Numbered from the stretch's first letter, positions 1-9,921 are shown. The stretch: 64,000 nt of DNA from Gemmatimonadota bacterium (GCA_040388535.1 JAZKBR010000007.1:283891-347890); one strand, 5' to 3'. A program made the numbers and translations. The notes: generated by a model from the sequence alone, not told the origin.

Positions 1-45
1 CACTGGTCACGTGCCACGACCCAGCGAGGTCGCTATTTCTTCAGC

Positions 46-1041
46 ATGATTGACTCACCCGACCGCTCTTCCCCGATCGTCCGGTTTACCTTCGCGACCC
101 TCGCCGTGAACCTGCTGGTGATCGTCTGGGGCGCACTGGTTCGCGCCACCGGTTCGGGAGCGGGCTGCGGCAACCACTGGCCGTTGTGCAATGGGGAAGT
201 CATTCCACCCTCGCCAACAGTGCACACGATCATCGAGCTGACCCACCGGGTAACCAGCGGACTTGCGCTCGTGCTGATTGTTGCGCTGGTACTCTGGACA
301 CGGCGCCGCTTTGCTGCCGGTCACTGGGCGCGTCGCGGTGCGATGGCCTCGCTGATCCTGATGCTGATCGAGGCGGCCATCGGCGCCGGCCTGGTGAAGT
401 TCGAGTTGGTGGCCCACAATGCTTCGCTCGCGCGTGCCTTCTCGCTGGGCGCGCACCTCATCAACACCCAGCTGCTCCTCGCGGCGATCTTCCTGACGGC
501 CCGATGGGCGGACGGCCGACGCGCCCCGACCCGCCTGGGCATCGGACGTGGCTGGTGGCTGCTGCTGCTCGCGATGGTCGCCCTGCTCGCGATCGGGATG
601 AGCGGCGCCATCGCCTCGCTCGGTGACACGCTCTTTCCCGCGCGCACCCTGACCGAGGGGCTGGCCCAGGATCGTGACCCTACGGCGCACGTCCTGTTGC
701 GGCTGCGAGTCTGGCATCCGGTGCTCGCGCTGGTAACCGGTGCCCTGCTGATCGTGCTCACAACCCAGGTGCGACACTGGCACGACGACCCGCGGCTCGC
801 GCGCGCGGCACGTGTCACGGGGGCGATGGTGCTGGTGCAGTGGAGTGTGGGATTGCTCGCGCTGGTGATGCTGGTGCCGATGGCGCTGCAGTTGCTGCAT
901 CTCATCACCGCCGACCTGCTCTGGCTGTCGGTGGTCCACCTCGCCGCGGAAGCGACGGCGCCTCAGATCGAGCGCACCACCGTCGCGAGCATGTTCGCGG
1001 CCTCGGCGTCGAACACGGTTCCTGCCCCCGACTCGAGGTAG
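46..1041 (+). CDS. ctaA: Heme A synthase, COX15/CtaA family
   Basis: Integral membrane enzyme that oxidises the C8 methyl of heme O to give heme A for cytochrome c oxidase. The 331-residue protein has the usual CtaA length and about eight hydrophobic segments. It shows the paired-cysteine external loop CGNHWPLC (residues 41-48), the heme-ligand type motif ELTHR (His67), and further histidines in VWHP and in the last two helices (LLHLITAD, VVHLAAE), matching the duplicated four-helix heme-binding architecture of the family. The ATG at 46 begins 15-20 residues before the first helix. The stop lies 79 bp inside the convergent HD-GYP gene. Other oxidase genes, if linked, would be left of the window. 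The family call is firm; which heme site is active was not tested. Confidence 0.93.
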   Translation: MIDSPDRSSPIVRFTFATLAVNLLVIVWGALVRATGSGAGCGNHWPLCNGEVIPPSPTVHTIIELTHRVTSGLALVLIVALVLWTRRRFAAGHWARRGAMASLILMLIEAAIGAGLVKFELVAHNASLARAFSLGAHLINTQLLLAAIFLTARWADGRRAPTRLGIGRGWWLLLLAMVALLAIGMSGAIASLGDTLFPARTLTEGLAQDRDPTAHVLLRLRVWHPVLALVTGALLIVLTTQVRHWHDDPRLARAARVTGAMVLVQWSVGLLALVMLVPMALQLLHLITADLLWLSVVHLAAEATAPQIERTTVASMFAASASNTVPAPDSR

Positions 1042-2084
1042 GCCAGCGCGCGATCGGCGGCCCAGCGCGGGCGGAAGGCGCGCGGTGAACGCAGCGCCGC
1101 ATACGTCGATGCTGCACTGACCAGCCGACTCGCCCAGTGCGGCGTGGGTCGGAAGCGGCGTGTGGGATAACCGGACTGATCGGGGCGAAGGTGATGCTCG
1201 TACGCCACCGCCGCCGCGAGCTCCATTCCCCGGCCACCTGCCTCAAGCAGCAGGCGGGCGCCGAGCACGGTATGCGTTTCGACCGAGATCCGTTCTGCGA
1301 CCGTGAGCATTTCCTTGTTCCCAAGCTCCTGATTGATCCGTGCCATGCCGATGTCGTGCAGCAGTGCCGCCACGCCGAGGCGGTGACGGCCCGGTTTGTC
1401 GACCCAGGGCGAAGCAGCGGCCATGGTCAGCAACGCCGTGTTGATGGCGTGCACCAGCGGATACCACTCGGGATTGTCGCCGTGCGCGACCTGCGGCAAC
1501 TCGTGATGCTCGAACAGGCCGCCGAGGATGCGCACCACGGCCTCGGCTTCGCCTCGCGCCACAGCACCGCGCGCCGCCTCCGACCGAATCCAGGCCATCG
1601 CCTCCATCTCGTCGGCGAGGTCGAGTAGCAGTTCGCGGTTGGGCGCCCCGCCGACAAAGGCCTGCTCCGAGGGCTCCAGCGCTACATCCTCGAGCACGGC
1701 GACACTGCCGAAGACGACGCCAGGTATGCTGGCCTCGCCGACGGCCGAGCTTGCCCCCGTCGACATCCGCACCATCACCTGTTCGATCAGCATCGCCGCT
1801 GAGTCGATCGTCACGGTCGAATCGAGCTCGAGGCGCTGCACGCCCACGGCCGTGAGGCGACGGCTCCACGGCCAGTCGCTCAGTTCGTGCAGTGCGCGAC
1901 CGGCGTAGACCGGCGCCCCGCCGAGGAAGAGGAGCACGGGGCGCGAGTCCACCGCGAGGAGCGAGAGGATGCTCTGATACAGTGCCTCGACTGACCGGCG
2001 GGTCGCGGGATGCCCAGGCGAATAGAGCGACGCCGCGGACATGGCTTGCGCGAACGCGTGCAGGAAACGGACGGCTTCGCTCAT
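963..2084 (-). CDS. HD-GYP domain protein (putative cyclic-di-GMP phosphodiesterase-like)
   Basis: 373-residue cytoplasmic protein. The C-terminal half carries the HD-GYP signature: LLHDIGM, a following H..H pair (VETHTVLGARL), EHHLRPDQSGYP and a degenerate S-x-R-x-F/Y-R segment (ALRSPRAFR). HD-GYP proteins hydrolyse c-di-GMP; here the Asp normally preceding the ALtS motif is missing (STYAALRS), so activity is uncertain. The N-terminal ~110 residues (MSEAVRFLHAFAQAMSAASL, then YSPGHP) resemble the N-terminus of the upstream HEAT-repeat protein. I chose the ATG at 2084 because it overlaps the upstream stop as ATGA and aligns with the paralogous N-terminus; a longer start at 2174 would run deep into the upstream gene. 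The 3' end overlaps the convergent ctaA. Confidence 0.85.
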   Translation of the reverse strand: MSEAVRFLHAFAQAMSAASLYSPGHPATRRSVEALYQSILSLLAVDSRPVLLFLGGAPVYAGRALHELSDWPWSRRLTAVGVQRLELDSTVTIDSAAMLIEQVMVRMSTGASSAVGEASIPGVVFGSVAVLEDVALEPSEQAFVGGAPNRELLLDLADEMEAMAWIRSEAARGAVARGEAEAVVRILGGLFEHHELPQVAHGDNPEWYPLVHAINTALLTMAAASPWVDKPGRHRLGVAALLHDIGMARINQELGNKEMLTVAERISVETHTVLGARLLLEAGGRGMELAAAVAYEHHLRPDQSGYPTRRFRPTPHWASRLVSAASTYAALRSPRAFRPRWAADRALAYLESGAGTVFDAEAANMLATVVRSI

Positions 2085-3994
2085 CCGTGACCACCCAGCA
2101 TCGCGCGGATCTCCGGGTCGTTCGACTTGCTGGCGAGTTGCAGCGCAACGAGCACAGGCCGATGGTTGCGCCACCGACCCGCCAGCACTTCAAGCGCGGC
2201 GAGCATCACCGGCGTTTTCGGCAGCAATCGCTGACGTCGGAGCAACCCCTTGCGTGCGCGCACGAGCGCGAGCAATTGCGGAACAATCAGGGGATTCCCC
2301 GAGCCGGCCAGCAGACGGATCGCCTGCAAGCGGAGATCATCGCTCGCCGCGCCGAGCATCGTCAGCACCGGTGCCACCAGCGGGGCCGGACAGACCCCGT
2401 TGAGCGACGCAAGGGCGACGCGGCCGAGTGACTCATCGCCGCTCTCGAGCGCTTCGATGACGGCGCGATCGCGAATCGATGGCTGACGCAACAACACCTT
2501 GAGCGCTTCCTGGCGGACCCGGGGCTCCGGATTGTTGAACGCCGCGAAGACCTGATCGACACTGGTGATCGCCGGAAATTGCGCCAGGACCGCGAGAATG
2601 TTGCGTGCGAGGAACCACGGCGCACCGGCGAGTCGCGCGACGAGATCCTCTTCGGCAGACGGACCGATACGCGTGAGGATGTCGAGCAGGCGGCGCCTGG
2701 TGCTGCGTTCGCCGGCACGCGCGAGCGCATCAAGTAAGGGTGTCACTGCCGTTGCGCCGGAGTGCAGCGACACCCGCTCGACAAGGGTGAAGTCGGGTTG
2801 CGGTGCCGAGAGTAGTCGCTCGAGCAGGCCAGGATCCAGCACTGCATCGGCGATGGCTTGCACTGTCGCCTTGTCGTTCTTCTCGTGCTCCAGCAGCTGC
2901 AGCACTTCAACAATCTGGCCCTTCTCGCCGAGCGCGGCGGCAGCACTCAGGACAGGCGGCTCACTGCAGTTCAGTTCGAGTCCCATCGCCACGATCCGGG
3001 CGGGTTCCATCCCGAGGCGCGGATCGGTCTCCTCGTCCTGCTCGACACCGACCCCTTCCCACTGCTCCACCAGCGACGCGACCTGTGCCGAGAAGGCTCC
3101 GGCCACCACCGTGCCCGGGCCGCCCTCCACGCCAGCCAGCTTGCCGAGCAGCGATCGCAGCTGCGGCGAAATGGGCGAACCATCCGCCTCGGCGACGGAC
3201 TCGAGCAGCAGCATCAACTGGGCGGGGGGAACGATCGACAGGGTGTCTCTGAGGAAACGTCGACGCGAGGCCATCGATGGCGCGGCTGCCACGACGCGTA
3301 CGGTGGTCGGCTGCGACAACGCGGCGAGCACATCGACGAATCGTTTGCGCGCGCTGCCCGATGCACGATCGCCCCGTGCTGCCAGCGAGTGCGAAAACCC
3401 ACCCAGCGCTTCGAAGACCCGGCGGGCGCCCTCAGGACTCTGGGTCGCACGCTCACTGATTGCATCGGCGAGGGCGGCCGTCGAGGGAGCCGTCTCCCCT
3501 TCGGCCAGACGGTGGCCGAACGCGGCCTCGACCAACTGGCCCCAGAAGACATCATCGATATCGCTCTCCATCGCCGGGTCGGCGAAGGCGAGGACATCGT
3601 AGACCATCGGCTCGATGCGGATGTGCTGCAGCCGAAGCCCTTCGACGCCGACCGTTTCGTCGGCATCGCTGGCAGCCAGGGCGCTGAGCATGATGCCGAC
3701 TTCGTGCGCCGTGATGCCGGATTGCAGCGCCAAGGTCCCGATGTTGCGGCGATGCAGCCGCACCGCGAATTCGCGCAGGACGGTGGGGAGCGGCTCGACC
3801 GTGGTGCCATCGAGCAGCATACCACGAGGCGTCACACCAATGGTGATGGAATCGCGATTCATGAGTGCCGCGCCCAGTTTTTCAGTGAGCGCGGCAGCTG
3901 CGGTGACCACGAATCCGTGCCCTGCGGGGTACATCGCCGCCTTGCTCTGCGCGTTGACGAACTCGCGCAGCGCCGCCTCGACCGAGCGCGGCAT
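2081..3994 (-). CDS. HEAT-repeat protein with N-terminal domain shared with the HD-GYP partner
   Basis: 637-residue soluble alpha-helical protein. The N-terminus (MPRSVEAALREFVNAQSKAA, then MYPAGH) aligns with that of the downstream HD-GYP protein. The C-terminal ~250 residues form consecutive HEAT-like helix pairs (for example TPLLDALARAGERSTRRRLL, NNPEPRVRQEALKVLL, LVAPVLTMLGAASDDLRLQA). HEAT repeats are protein-binding scaffolds; no catalytic motif is visible. Translation is probably coupled to the HD-GYP gene through the 4-bp ATGA overlap, suggesting a regulatory pair. I chose ATG 3994 by alignment with the paralogue; a GTG at 4021 would add nine residues. No clear function beyond scaffold or sensor can be assigned. 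Confidence 0.8.
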   Translation of the reverse strand: MPRSVEAALREFVNAQSKAAMYPAGHGFVVTAAAALTEKLGAALMNRDSITIGVTPRGMLLDGTTVEPLPTVLREFAVRLHRRNIGTLALQSGITAHEVGIMLSALAASDADETVGVEGLRLQHIRIEPMVYDVLAFADPAMESDIDDVFWGQLVEAAFGHRLAEGETAPSTAALADAISERATQSPEGARRVFEALGGFSHSLAARGDRASGSARKRFVDVLAALSQPTTVRVVAAAPSMASRRRFLRDTLSIVPPAQLMLLLESVAEADGSPISPQLRSLLGKLAGVEGGPGTVVAGAFSAQVASLVEQWEGVGVEQDEETDPRLGMEPARIVAMGLELNCSEPPVLSAAAALGEKGQIVEVLQLLEHEKNDKATVQAIADAVLDPGLLERLLSAPQPDFTLVERVSLHSGATAVTPLLDALARAGERSTRRRLLDILTRIGPSAEEDLVARLAGAPWFLARNILAVLAQFPAITSVDQVFAAFNNPEPRVRQEALKVLLRQPSIRDRAVIEALESGDESLGRVALASLNGVCPAPLVAPVLTMLGAASDDLRLQAIRLLAGSGNPLIVPQLLALVRARKGLLRRQRLLPKTPVMLAALEVLAGRWRNHRPVLVALQLASKSNDPEIRAMLGGHG

Positions 3995-4054
3995 CGCCAC
4001 CCCGCGCGAGCGACCGCTCACTCGACGACCCGACTCCGCGAGGCGGCGACCTGC

Positions 4055-5329
4055 TCAGGCATGCGAGCCCATGTTCTCGACCATGGCGTTCCCGAATCCG
4101 CTGGTCGACACCTTGGTCGCACCCTCCATCAGTCGCTCGAAGTCGTACGTCACTCGCTTCTGTCCGATGGTTGCCGAGAGCGATTCAAGAATCAGGTCGG
4201 CGGCTTCGTTCCAGCCGAGGTAGCGCAGCATCATTTCGCCCGAGAGGATCACCGAGCCCGGATTCACCATGTCCTTGTCCGCGTATTTCGGGGCAGTACC
4301 GTGCGTCGCCTCGAAGATCGCGTGGCCGGTGACATAGTTGATGTTGGCCCCGGGCGCGATGCCGATGCCGCCGACCTGTGCCGCGAGCGCGTCGGAGATG
4401 TAATCGCCGTTGAGATTCAGCGTGGCGAGCACGCTATAGTCACGCGGACGCAGCAGAATCTGCTGCAGCATGGCATCGGCGATTACGTCCTTGATGATCA
4501 CGCCGTTTGGCAACACCTGCCATGGGCCCCCCTCGTGGTCGACCGCACCGAATTCCTCCTTCGCCACCGCATAACCCCAGTCGCGGAAGCCGCCCTCGGT
4601 GTACTTCATGATGTTGCCTTTGTGCACCAGCGTCACGCTTGGCAACTTCTGGGCGATGGCATACTTGATCGCAGCCCGCACCAGCCGCTTCGAGCCCTCT
4701 TCCGACACCGGCTTGATGCCGATGGCGCTCGAGTCGGGAAAGCGGATGCTCTTGGCGCCCATCTCGTCCTGCAGGAAGGCAATGATCTTCTTCGCCTGAT
4801 CACTGTGCGCTTCGTACTCGATGCCGGCGTAGATGTCTTCCGTGTTCTCACGGTAGATCACCATATCGACCGCGCCGGGATCCTTGACGGGCGAGGGCAC
4901 ACCGGTGAACCAGCGCACCGGGCGGACACAGGCGTAGAGATCGAGCTGCTGACGCAACGCGACATTCAGTGAACGGATGCCGCCACCGACCGGTGTGGTA
5001 AGCGGCCCCTTGATGGCGACCAGGTAATGGTTGATGGCGGTGATGGTGTCTTCGGGAAGCCAGGAGTCGAACTTGTTCTTGGCCTTCTCGCCGGCGTACA
5101 CCTCGAACCACGCCAGGCGGCGCTTGCCGCCGTAGGCAATCTTCACCGCACTGTCGAGCACGTGCCGCGACGCGCGCCAGATGTCGGGACCAGTACCATC
5201 ACCCTCGATGAAGGGGATGATCGGCGCGTCGGGCACCTGCAGCGCACCATCCTTGAGGGTGATCGGCGAGCCGTCGGTCGGCGCGGAAAGCTGCTGGAAG
5301 GCGGGCGAAGCCGCAGAATTGGTAGGCAT
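4055..5329 (-). CDS. icd: Isocitrate dehydrogenase, NADP-dependent
   Basis: TCA-cycle enzyme converting isocitrate to 2-oxoglutarate and CO2. The 424-residue protein is the E. coli-type homodimeric form. Residues 108-130 hold [20 protein letters not shown], in which Ser120 corresponds to the substrate-binding serine phosphorylated by AceK in enterobacteria. [16 protein letters not shown] carries the Lys-Tyr pair typical of NADP rather than NAD specificity. [13 protein letters not shown] is the N-terminal nucleotide-fold motif, and [13 protein letters not shown] is also present. The ATG at 5329 gives the standard N-terminus; the open frame to 5764 is antisense to the next gene. Divergent from the alpha/beta hydrolase across a 60-bp gap that must hold both promoters. 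No aceK is present in the window. Confidence 0.97.
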   Translation of the reverse strand: MPTNSAASPAFQQLSAPTDGSPITLKDGALQVPDAPIIPFIEGDGTGPDIWRASRHVLDSAVKIAYGGKRRLAWFEVYAGEKAKNKFDSWLPEDTITAINHYLVAIKGPLTTPVGGGIRSLNVALRQQLDLYACVRPVRWFTGVPSPVKDPGAVDMVIYRENTEDIYAGIEYEAHSDQAKKIIAFLQDEMGAKSIRFPDSSAIGIKPVSEEGSKRLVRAAIKYAIAQKLPSVTLVHKGNIMKYTEGGFRDWGYAVAKEEFGAVDHEGGPWQVLPNGVIIKDVIADAMLQQILLRPRDYSVLATLNLNGDYISDALAAQVGGIGIAPGANINYVTGHAIFEATHGTAPKYADKDMVNPGSVILSGEMMLRYLGWNEAADLILESLSATIGQKRVTYDFERLMEGATKVSTSGFGNAMVENMGSHA

Positions 5330-5389
5330 CCCGGAATAATAGCGCCGGAGCTCGCCCCTGCCACGCAGCGCGGTGATATCCTTCCGATC

Positions 5390-6265
5390 ATGGCGGACTC
5401 CCCCAAGCACCTCGCCCCTGCGCGACCGCTCCATCGCACCCACCTCGCCCTCAGCGCCCTCCGGACGGCATTCGGAGCGGCTGGCCGGCTTGCCCCTGGC
5501 ATGACCGCGCGCGCGGCGGAGGCGCTCTTCTTTCGGACCCCGCGAGGGGCAGCACGGGCCGAGGAGGTCGCGTTCCTGAAGACTGCGAACCGCTTTACGG
5601 TCAGCGCCGCTGGAGAGCGGGTGGCGGGGTATCACTGGGGAGGCAGCGGGCCACTGGTGGTGTTCGCTCATGGCTGGCTCAGCAGCGCCGGTCGCGTCGC
5701 GCCACTCGCCAAGGCGATCCTCGCGGTCGGTGGTCAGGTAGCCACCTTTGACGCCCCGGGACACGGTGAGTCGACCGGCTGGCGTTCATCGATGCCCGAA
5801 TTCGCCGCGGCGCTCCGAACAGTCGTCGCACAGGTGGGTCCGGCACACGCACTTGTCGGGCATTCGCTCGGAGGAGCTGCGTCGGTGTTTGCCGTCTCGC
5901 GAGGACTGCCCGTCAACCGGCTGGTCACCATCGCGGCGCCCGCCGACATCGCTGGCTGGGCCCACCGATTTCGCGACCTCCTCGGATTGTCGTCCGATGT
6001 CTACGCCCGGATGCAGCGCAATGCCGAGCAGCGACTCGCCATCACCTGGTCAGACCTCGACATTCCCATCGCGGCGCGCGACCTGCGCGTTCCCGGGCTT
6101 GTCGTGCACGACCTGGACGATCCGGACGTACCGTGGCAGGACGGCGAAACCCTATCGAGTGCCTGGCCGGGTGCCGAGTTCATGAGCACCACGGGCCTCG
6201 GGCACCGCGCCATCCTGCGCGATCCCGAGGTGATCCGTCGTGTAGTGGAGTTCGTGACGCGCTAG
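5390..6265 (+). CDS. Alpha/beta-fold hydrolase
   Basis: 291-residue protein with the canonical alpha/beta hydrolase layout: oxyanion-loop HGWLSS (residues 94-99), DAPGHGES, nucleophile elbow GHSLGG (Ser159), acid in the HDLDDPDVP strand (near residue 245) and the C-terminal catalytic histidine in GLGHR. No signal peptide or membrane segment, so it is cytoplasmic. The substrate cannot be predicted; members include esterases, lipases and C-C hydrolases. The ATG at 5390 follows a short gap after the divergent icd start. It converges with the small membrane protein gene, 18 bp away. Confidence 0.88.
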   Translation: MADSPKHLAPARPLHRTHLALSALRTAFGAAGRLAPGMTARAAEALFFRTPRGAARAEEVAFLKTANRFTVSAAGERVAGYHWGGSGPLVVFAHGWLSSAGRVAPLAKAILAVGGQVATFDAPGHGESTGWRSSMPEFAAALRTVVAQVGPAHALVGHSLGGAASVFAVSRGLPVNRLVTIAAPADIAGWAHRFRDLLGLSSDVYARMQRNAEQRLAITWSDLDIPIAARDLRVPGLVVHDLDDPDVPWQDGETLSSAWPGAEFMSTTGLGHRAILRDPEVIRRVVEFVTR

Positions 6266-6283
6266 CCGCGCGCCAGGCCGGCT

Positions 6284-6658
6284 TCAGATCGGCTTGTAGA
6301 TCGCAAACCACGCGGCGAGCGCACCGAGCAGGGGCAGCGCGAAGAGATAGACCTTGGCGACCTCCGGGCGACGGTACGGTAGCGTCCCGAACACTCCCAG
6401 AATCACCCAGATCGTCAGCTTGGCCCAGATCCATCCCGGAAAGGCGCCGCGCACCATCCCGAGTCGCGCGAGCATGCCGAATCCGCCGAGCAGGATCACA
6501 AAGAGCGCCACACCGTGCAAGGCGCCGGCGAGCTTGCGGCCGACGTTGCTTTCGCGCGTCCCGCCATTCAGCACATGCAGCGCGATGCCGCCCAGAATGG
6601 TGAAGAGCAGGAACATCCCGGACAAATGCACAATCTTGTAGATGCCGTACGAAATCAT
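6284..6658 (-). CDS. Small four-helix integral membrane protein, unknown function
   Basis: 124-residue protein made almost entirely of four transmembrane segments (roughly residues 8-30, 45-66, 75-93 and 102-121) separated by short charged loops. The start MISYGIYKIVHLSGMFLLF with an early histidine resembles small CopD/SirB-like heme-associated membrane proteins, but no diagnostic motif confirms it. It lies 34 bp downstream of the sulfurtransferase gene on the same strand and may be co-transcribed with it. I do not assign a function. Confidence 0.75.
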   Translation of the reverse strand: MISYGIYKIVHLSGMFLLFTILGGIALHVLNGGTRESNVGRKLAGALHGVALFVILLGGFGMLARLGMVRGAFPGWIWAKLTIWVILGVFGTLPYRRPEVAKVYLFALPLLGALAAWFAIYKPI

Positions 6659-6692
6659 CGGTCAGCTTTCCCGCGGCCCGGGGCCGTCGCCA

Positions 6693-7601
6693 TCAGTTGG
6701 AGAGGGTGTGAAGTATCGACCTACGGGCGCTCGATCGGAGTGCGCACGGAGTTGCCCCACTCGGTCCACGAGCCGTCGTAGTTGCGCCGTTGGCCCAGCC
6801 GAGCAGGTAGGTCAGCACGAACCAGCTGTGGGACGAGCGTTCGCCAATGCGGCAGTAGACGATCAGGTCGGCGCCGGGGCTGAGCCCCTGCTCCGTCTCG
6901 TAGAGGGTGCGCAATTCGGCCGCTGACCGGAGAGTATGGGTCTCAGGATCGACCGCCTTGGCCCACGGCACGCTGCGCGCGCCGGGGATATGTCCGCCAC
7001 GTAACGCCCCTTCGTTGGGATAGTCGGGCATATGCATCCGCTCGCCGCGGAACTCTTCGGGCGAGCGCACGTCGACCAACTGACCGCCGCGCCCGACGTG
7101 CGCCAGCACATCGTCCTTGAAGGCACGAATAGTCGCATCCTGGCGCGGCCCCACCTCGATGTTGCCCGGCCGCACTACCGTGCGGTCGGTCACCAGCGGG
7201 CGGCCTTCTTCCTGCCAGCGTGCCCGTCCGCCGTCGAGCAGCCGAAGCTGCTTCAAACCGAAGAGCTGGAAGACCCAGAGCGCGTAGCACGCCCACCAGT
7301 TGTTCTTGTCGCCGTAGAACACGATGGTGGTATCGTCATCGATACCCCGTTCGCGCAGGAGTGCCTGAAAGCGATCGCGATCGACGTAATCACGGACGAC
7401 GGCGTCGTTGAGGTCCTGTACCCAATCGATCTTCACCGCGCCGGGGATGTGCCCCGTCTCGTAGAGCAACAAGTCTTCGTTGGATTCGAGGAGCCGAACC
7501 TTCGGATCGTCGAGGTGCGCGGCGACCCACGCGCAATCCACCAGCACTTCCGGGTGGGCGTAACCACGGCTTCCGATGGCGGTGACAGCAGGAATGGACA
7601 T
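6693..7601 (-). CDS. Sulfurtransferase (tandem rhodanese), frameshifted near the 3' end
   Basis: Thiosulfate or 3-mercaptopyruvate sulfurtransferase with two rhodanese domains. The inactive N-terminal domain carries [14 protein letters not shown]. The catalytic C-terminal domain has the persulfide-forming cysteine in [14 protein letters not shown]. After LLGWAN (around base 6790) the frame runs into a non-homologous tail, while the next frame continues with the expected [19 protein letters not shown] and a stop at 6721-6723. One base has therefore been lost near 6786-6791, either a real frameshift or an assembly error; the essential cysteine lies upstream of it. The start ATG overlaps the preceding stop (TGATG). 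A second, intact sulfurtransferase lies at 10410-11255. Confidence 0.85.
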   Translation of the reverse strand: MSIPAVTAIGSRGYAHPEVLVDCAWVAAHLDDPKVRLLESNEDLLLYETGHIPGAVKIDWVQDLNDAVVRDYVDRDRFQALLRERGIDDDTTIVFYGDKNNWWACYALWVFQLFGLKQLRLLDGGRARWQEEGRPLVTDRTVVRPGNIEVGPRQDATIRAFKDDVLAHVGRGGQLVDVRSPEEFRGERMHMPDYPNEGALRGGHIPGARSVPWAKAVDPETHTLRSAAELRTLYETEQGLSPGADLIVYCRIGERSSHSWFVLTYLLGWANGATTTARGPSGATPCALRSSARRSILHTLSN

Positions 7602-8218
7602 CAGGGATTTCCCGGGCCAAGCAGGTCTTCGAGAACTTTGTCGACCACCTCGACGACTCGGCCCGACACAATGCGTGCGAGCACGTCCACGGTCTCGAGT
7701 GGCAGCGATTCAGGGTGTTTGCGGTCCCGCTGAAACCGGACGATCTGGCCGAGGAGTACGGCGGCCATCGGCGACGCGCTCTCCTCGCTGGTCTCAGCGT
7801 CGTCATCCTCTGTCGCGTCGGCAACGGCACGTTCATAACTCGATGATGGCACGGAGGACGACCACGGCTCCGACTCGTCATCACCATCCGGTTCGATCGG
7901 TGTCGGTGGCATGGGGACGATCGCGTAGAGCTCACAGCGCAGGCCCGGTTCCTCCTCGCGCGCCGCGAGCACCAGTTGCCGTGGCTCTCCGAAGACGCCG
8001 TGGCGCTCGAAATACTCGATCGCCCCCGGTGGCACTGCGCATCGAGCTACCAGATTGCCATCGAGGAAGGTGCCCAGGCATTTCATCCCTTCGGGGACGC
8101 GCTCGTCGCTGATCTCCTCGACACGGAGTGGCACCGGCGCGTCCGTCGCCGCCAGCACCGAAGCCGGCCGGGCTGCGTCGTCGTCGGGTGGTGTCAGGTC
8201 GAATGGCTCGTCGATCAT
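7601..8218 (-). CDS. Conserved hypothetical acidic protein
   Basis: 205-residue soluble, acidic protein with no signal peptide. Residues ~30-105 form a mixed alpha/beta region ([29 protein letters not shown]). A low-complexity Asp/Glu/Ser linker follows, then a helical C-terminus ([20 protein letters not shown]). I recognise no family. The stop overlaps the start of the sulfurtransferase by one base, so the two are translationally coupled. The gene is divergent from the O-antigen-ligase-like gene, with about 80 bp between starts. It could be a regulator or partner of the sulfurtransferase, but that is only context. Confidence 0.75.
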   Translation of the reverse strand: MIDEPFDLTPPDDDAARPASVLAATDAPVPLRVEEISDERVPEGMKCLGTFLDGNLVARCAVPPGAIEYFERHGVFGEPRQLVLAAREEEPGLRCELYAIVPMPPTPIEPDGDDESEPWSSSVPSSSYERAVADATEDDDAETSEESASPMAAVLLGQIVRFQRDRKHPESLPLETVDVLARIVSGRVVEVVDKVLEDLLGPGNP

Positions 8219-8301
8219 CGGTTCAGCCCCGGCTGGTTCGGAGAGGAAATCTACTCTCGTCGGCGTATGCCCCCTCCCCTACGTATGTTCTACGCCTCCC
8301 G

Positions 8302-9921
8302 ATGTCAGATCTCGCCGCGCTTCCGCCCTCGCTGGACCATACCGCCGCCGCCCGCTGGCCGACGCGCGCGGCGGCGCACGTACTGGGCGTCGGCCTGCTC
8401 CTGGCCGTGGTCGCGGCGTTACCGGCTTCGCCGAGCGACCTGGATCGACACCAGCTGCCGAAAGAGACGGCGGTCCATCTCGCCGTCTGGCTTGCGGTCG
8501 CACTGGCCCGTCCGTTTCCTGCTACCGGGCTTCGGCGCGCGACGAGCTGGAGCCTGGTCCTGCTGCTCGCGATCACGATCGCCGCTACCGCCGGCGCGAC
8601 CAACCTCTGGATGGCCGCGCGCGCCGCGGGACTCACCATCTCCGGAATCGCCGCACTCGTCACGGCGCGGCAGCTCGCCGCTGCCGGACTTGCCGACACC
8701 TTGCTCGGCTGGGCCGCAGTCGCCGCGGCGACCGGCACCGCCACGGGGCTCGCCCAGGCTTACGGCCTGAGTTCGCCGTTCTTTGCCGCGACACGCGCAC
8801 CGGGTGGGACCTTCGGCAATCGCAACTTCATGGCTCACTTCGCTACCCTCAGTCTGCCGGTGGCCGGGGTCATCGCGCTCGGTGCCCGGCGTCGATACGC
8901 CGTGATGGCGCTGCTGCTCACGATCGCGCTTGTCACCGCGATCGTCCTCTCCCGTTCACGCGCAGCGTGGCTCGGCACGGTTGCGGTCGCGGGCACCAGT
9001 GCACTGGTATTGCTGCAGGCGCGGCGACGCGGCGAGTTGCCGATCGCGCGTGGTCGCCCTGCGCTGCTCCTCGCGGCCGGCGCGCTCGGCGTGGTTGCCG
9101 CACTGACGATTCCGAATGTGCTGGAGTGGAAGGCCCGTTCGCCCTACGCCGAAACGCTCGGTGACATTGCCAATCGTCGCGAAGGGTCGGGGCGCGGCCG
9201 GATGGTCCAGTATCGCAACACGTTGAAGCTCGCGCTTGAGCATCCCGTGCTCGGTGTCGGTCCGGGAAACTGGCCCATCCGATATGGCGATGTCGCGCCC
9301 TCGTCCGACCCCTCGTGGGCCTTCGGCGATCCGGTGCCACTCAATCCCTGGCCATCGAGCGACTGGATGGCGGTGCTCAGCGAGCGAGGCATCATCGCCG
9401 TGGGAGCACTCGCCTTTCTCGGATTTGCCCTGGCCTGGCGCGGAGTGACCGCAGCGATGTCGGGGGGAACACGCGCATTGAACGGCGCGGCGCTCCTGGC
9501 GCTCCTCGCGGCGGTCGCTGTGATCGGGGTATTCGATGCCGTGCTGCTCCTGCCGACGCCGCTGCTATTCGTCGCACTCGCGGCAGGGGCGCTGCTGCAA
9601 CGTGCCGATGGCACGGCGTTGATCGAAGACGATGCACCACGGCATAGCACCGCATTCGGCACCGCAGTCATGGTGCTGCTCTGCCTGATTGCCTTGCGCA
9701 GCGTCACCCAGACCACCGCGTACCTCGTCGCCGGCAATGGCCGCGACCTCCGCCGACTGACCTGGGCCGCACGCATCGACCCCGGCAGCTATCCGATTCG
9801 CATCGCCCTCGCTGAGCGCGGTAACTGTGCTGCCGTGCGTGATGACGCCGCGGCAGCGCTTCGGATGGCCCCGAACTGGCCCGCGCCGAGAGCGGCGGCG
9901 CGCAGGTGCGGTGTGCGGTAG
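8302..9921 (+). CDS. O-antigen ligase / polymerase-like membrane protein (Wzy_C family)
   Basis: 539-residue polytopic inner-membrane protein with about eleven hydrophobic segments. The large periplasmic loop (residues ~255-355) has the hallmark (R/K)...L-x-x-HPxxGxGPGNW pattern: RMVQYRNTLKLALEHPVLGV, then GPGNWPIRYGD, typical of O-antigen ligases and Wzy-type polymerases, which transfer undecaprenyl-linked glycan to lipid A core or extend it. FLSRSRAAW-like residues (VLSRSRAAWLG) fit the family. I chose ATG 8302, directly before the first membrane segment; earlier in-frame starts lie inside the divergent gene's promoter. No other glycan-assembly genes are adjacent, so its acceptor is unknown. 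A heptad array begins 3 bp after the stop. Confidence 0.83.
   Translation: MSDLAALPPSLDHTAAARWPTRAAAHVLGVGLLLAVVAALPASPSDLDRHQLPKETAVHLAVWLAVALARPFPATGLRRATSWSLVLLLAITIAATAGATNLWMAARAAGLTISGIAALVTARQLAAAGLADTLLGWAAVAAATGTATGLAQAYGLSSPFFAATRAPGGTFGNRNFMAHFATLSLPVAGVIALGARRRYAVMALLLTIALVTAIVLSRSRAAWLGTVAVAGTSALVLLQARRRGELPIARGRPALLLAAGALGVVAALTIPNVLEWKARSPYAETLGDIANRREGSGRGRMVQYRNTLKLALEHPVLGVGPGNWPIRYGDVAPSSDPSWAFGDPVPLNPWPSSDWMAVLSERGIIAVGALAFLGFALAWRGVTAAMSGGTRALNGAALLALLAAVAVIGVFDAVLLLPTPLLFVALAAGALLQRADGTALIEDDAPRHSTAFGTAVMVLLCLIALRSVTQTTAYLVAGNGRDLRRLTWAARIDPGSYPIRIALAERGNCAAVRDDAAAALRMAPNWPAPRAAARRCGVR

Noticed and set aside
55..939. Long antisense open frame opposite ctaA
   Set aside because: It is opposite a clear membrane enzyme, with basic, low-complexity composition and no homology; a GC-rich shadow.
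2858..4972. 704-codon plus-strand frame
   Set aside because: It runs antisense through both the HEAT gene and icd; composition is a shadow of those genes.
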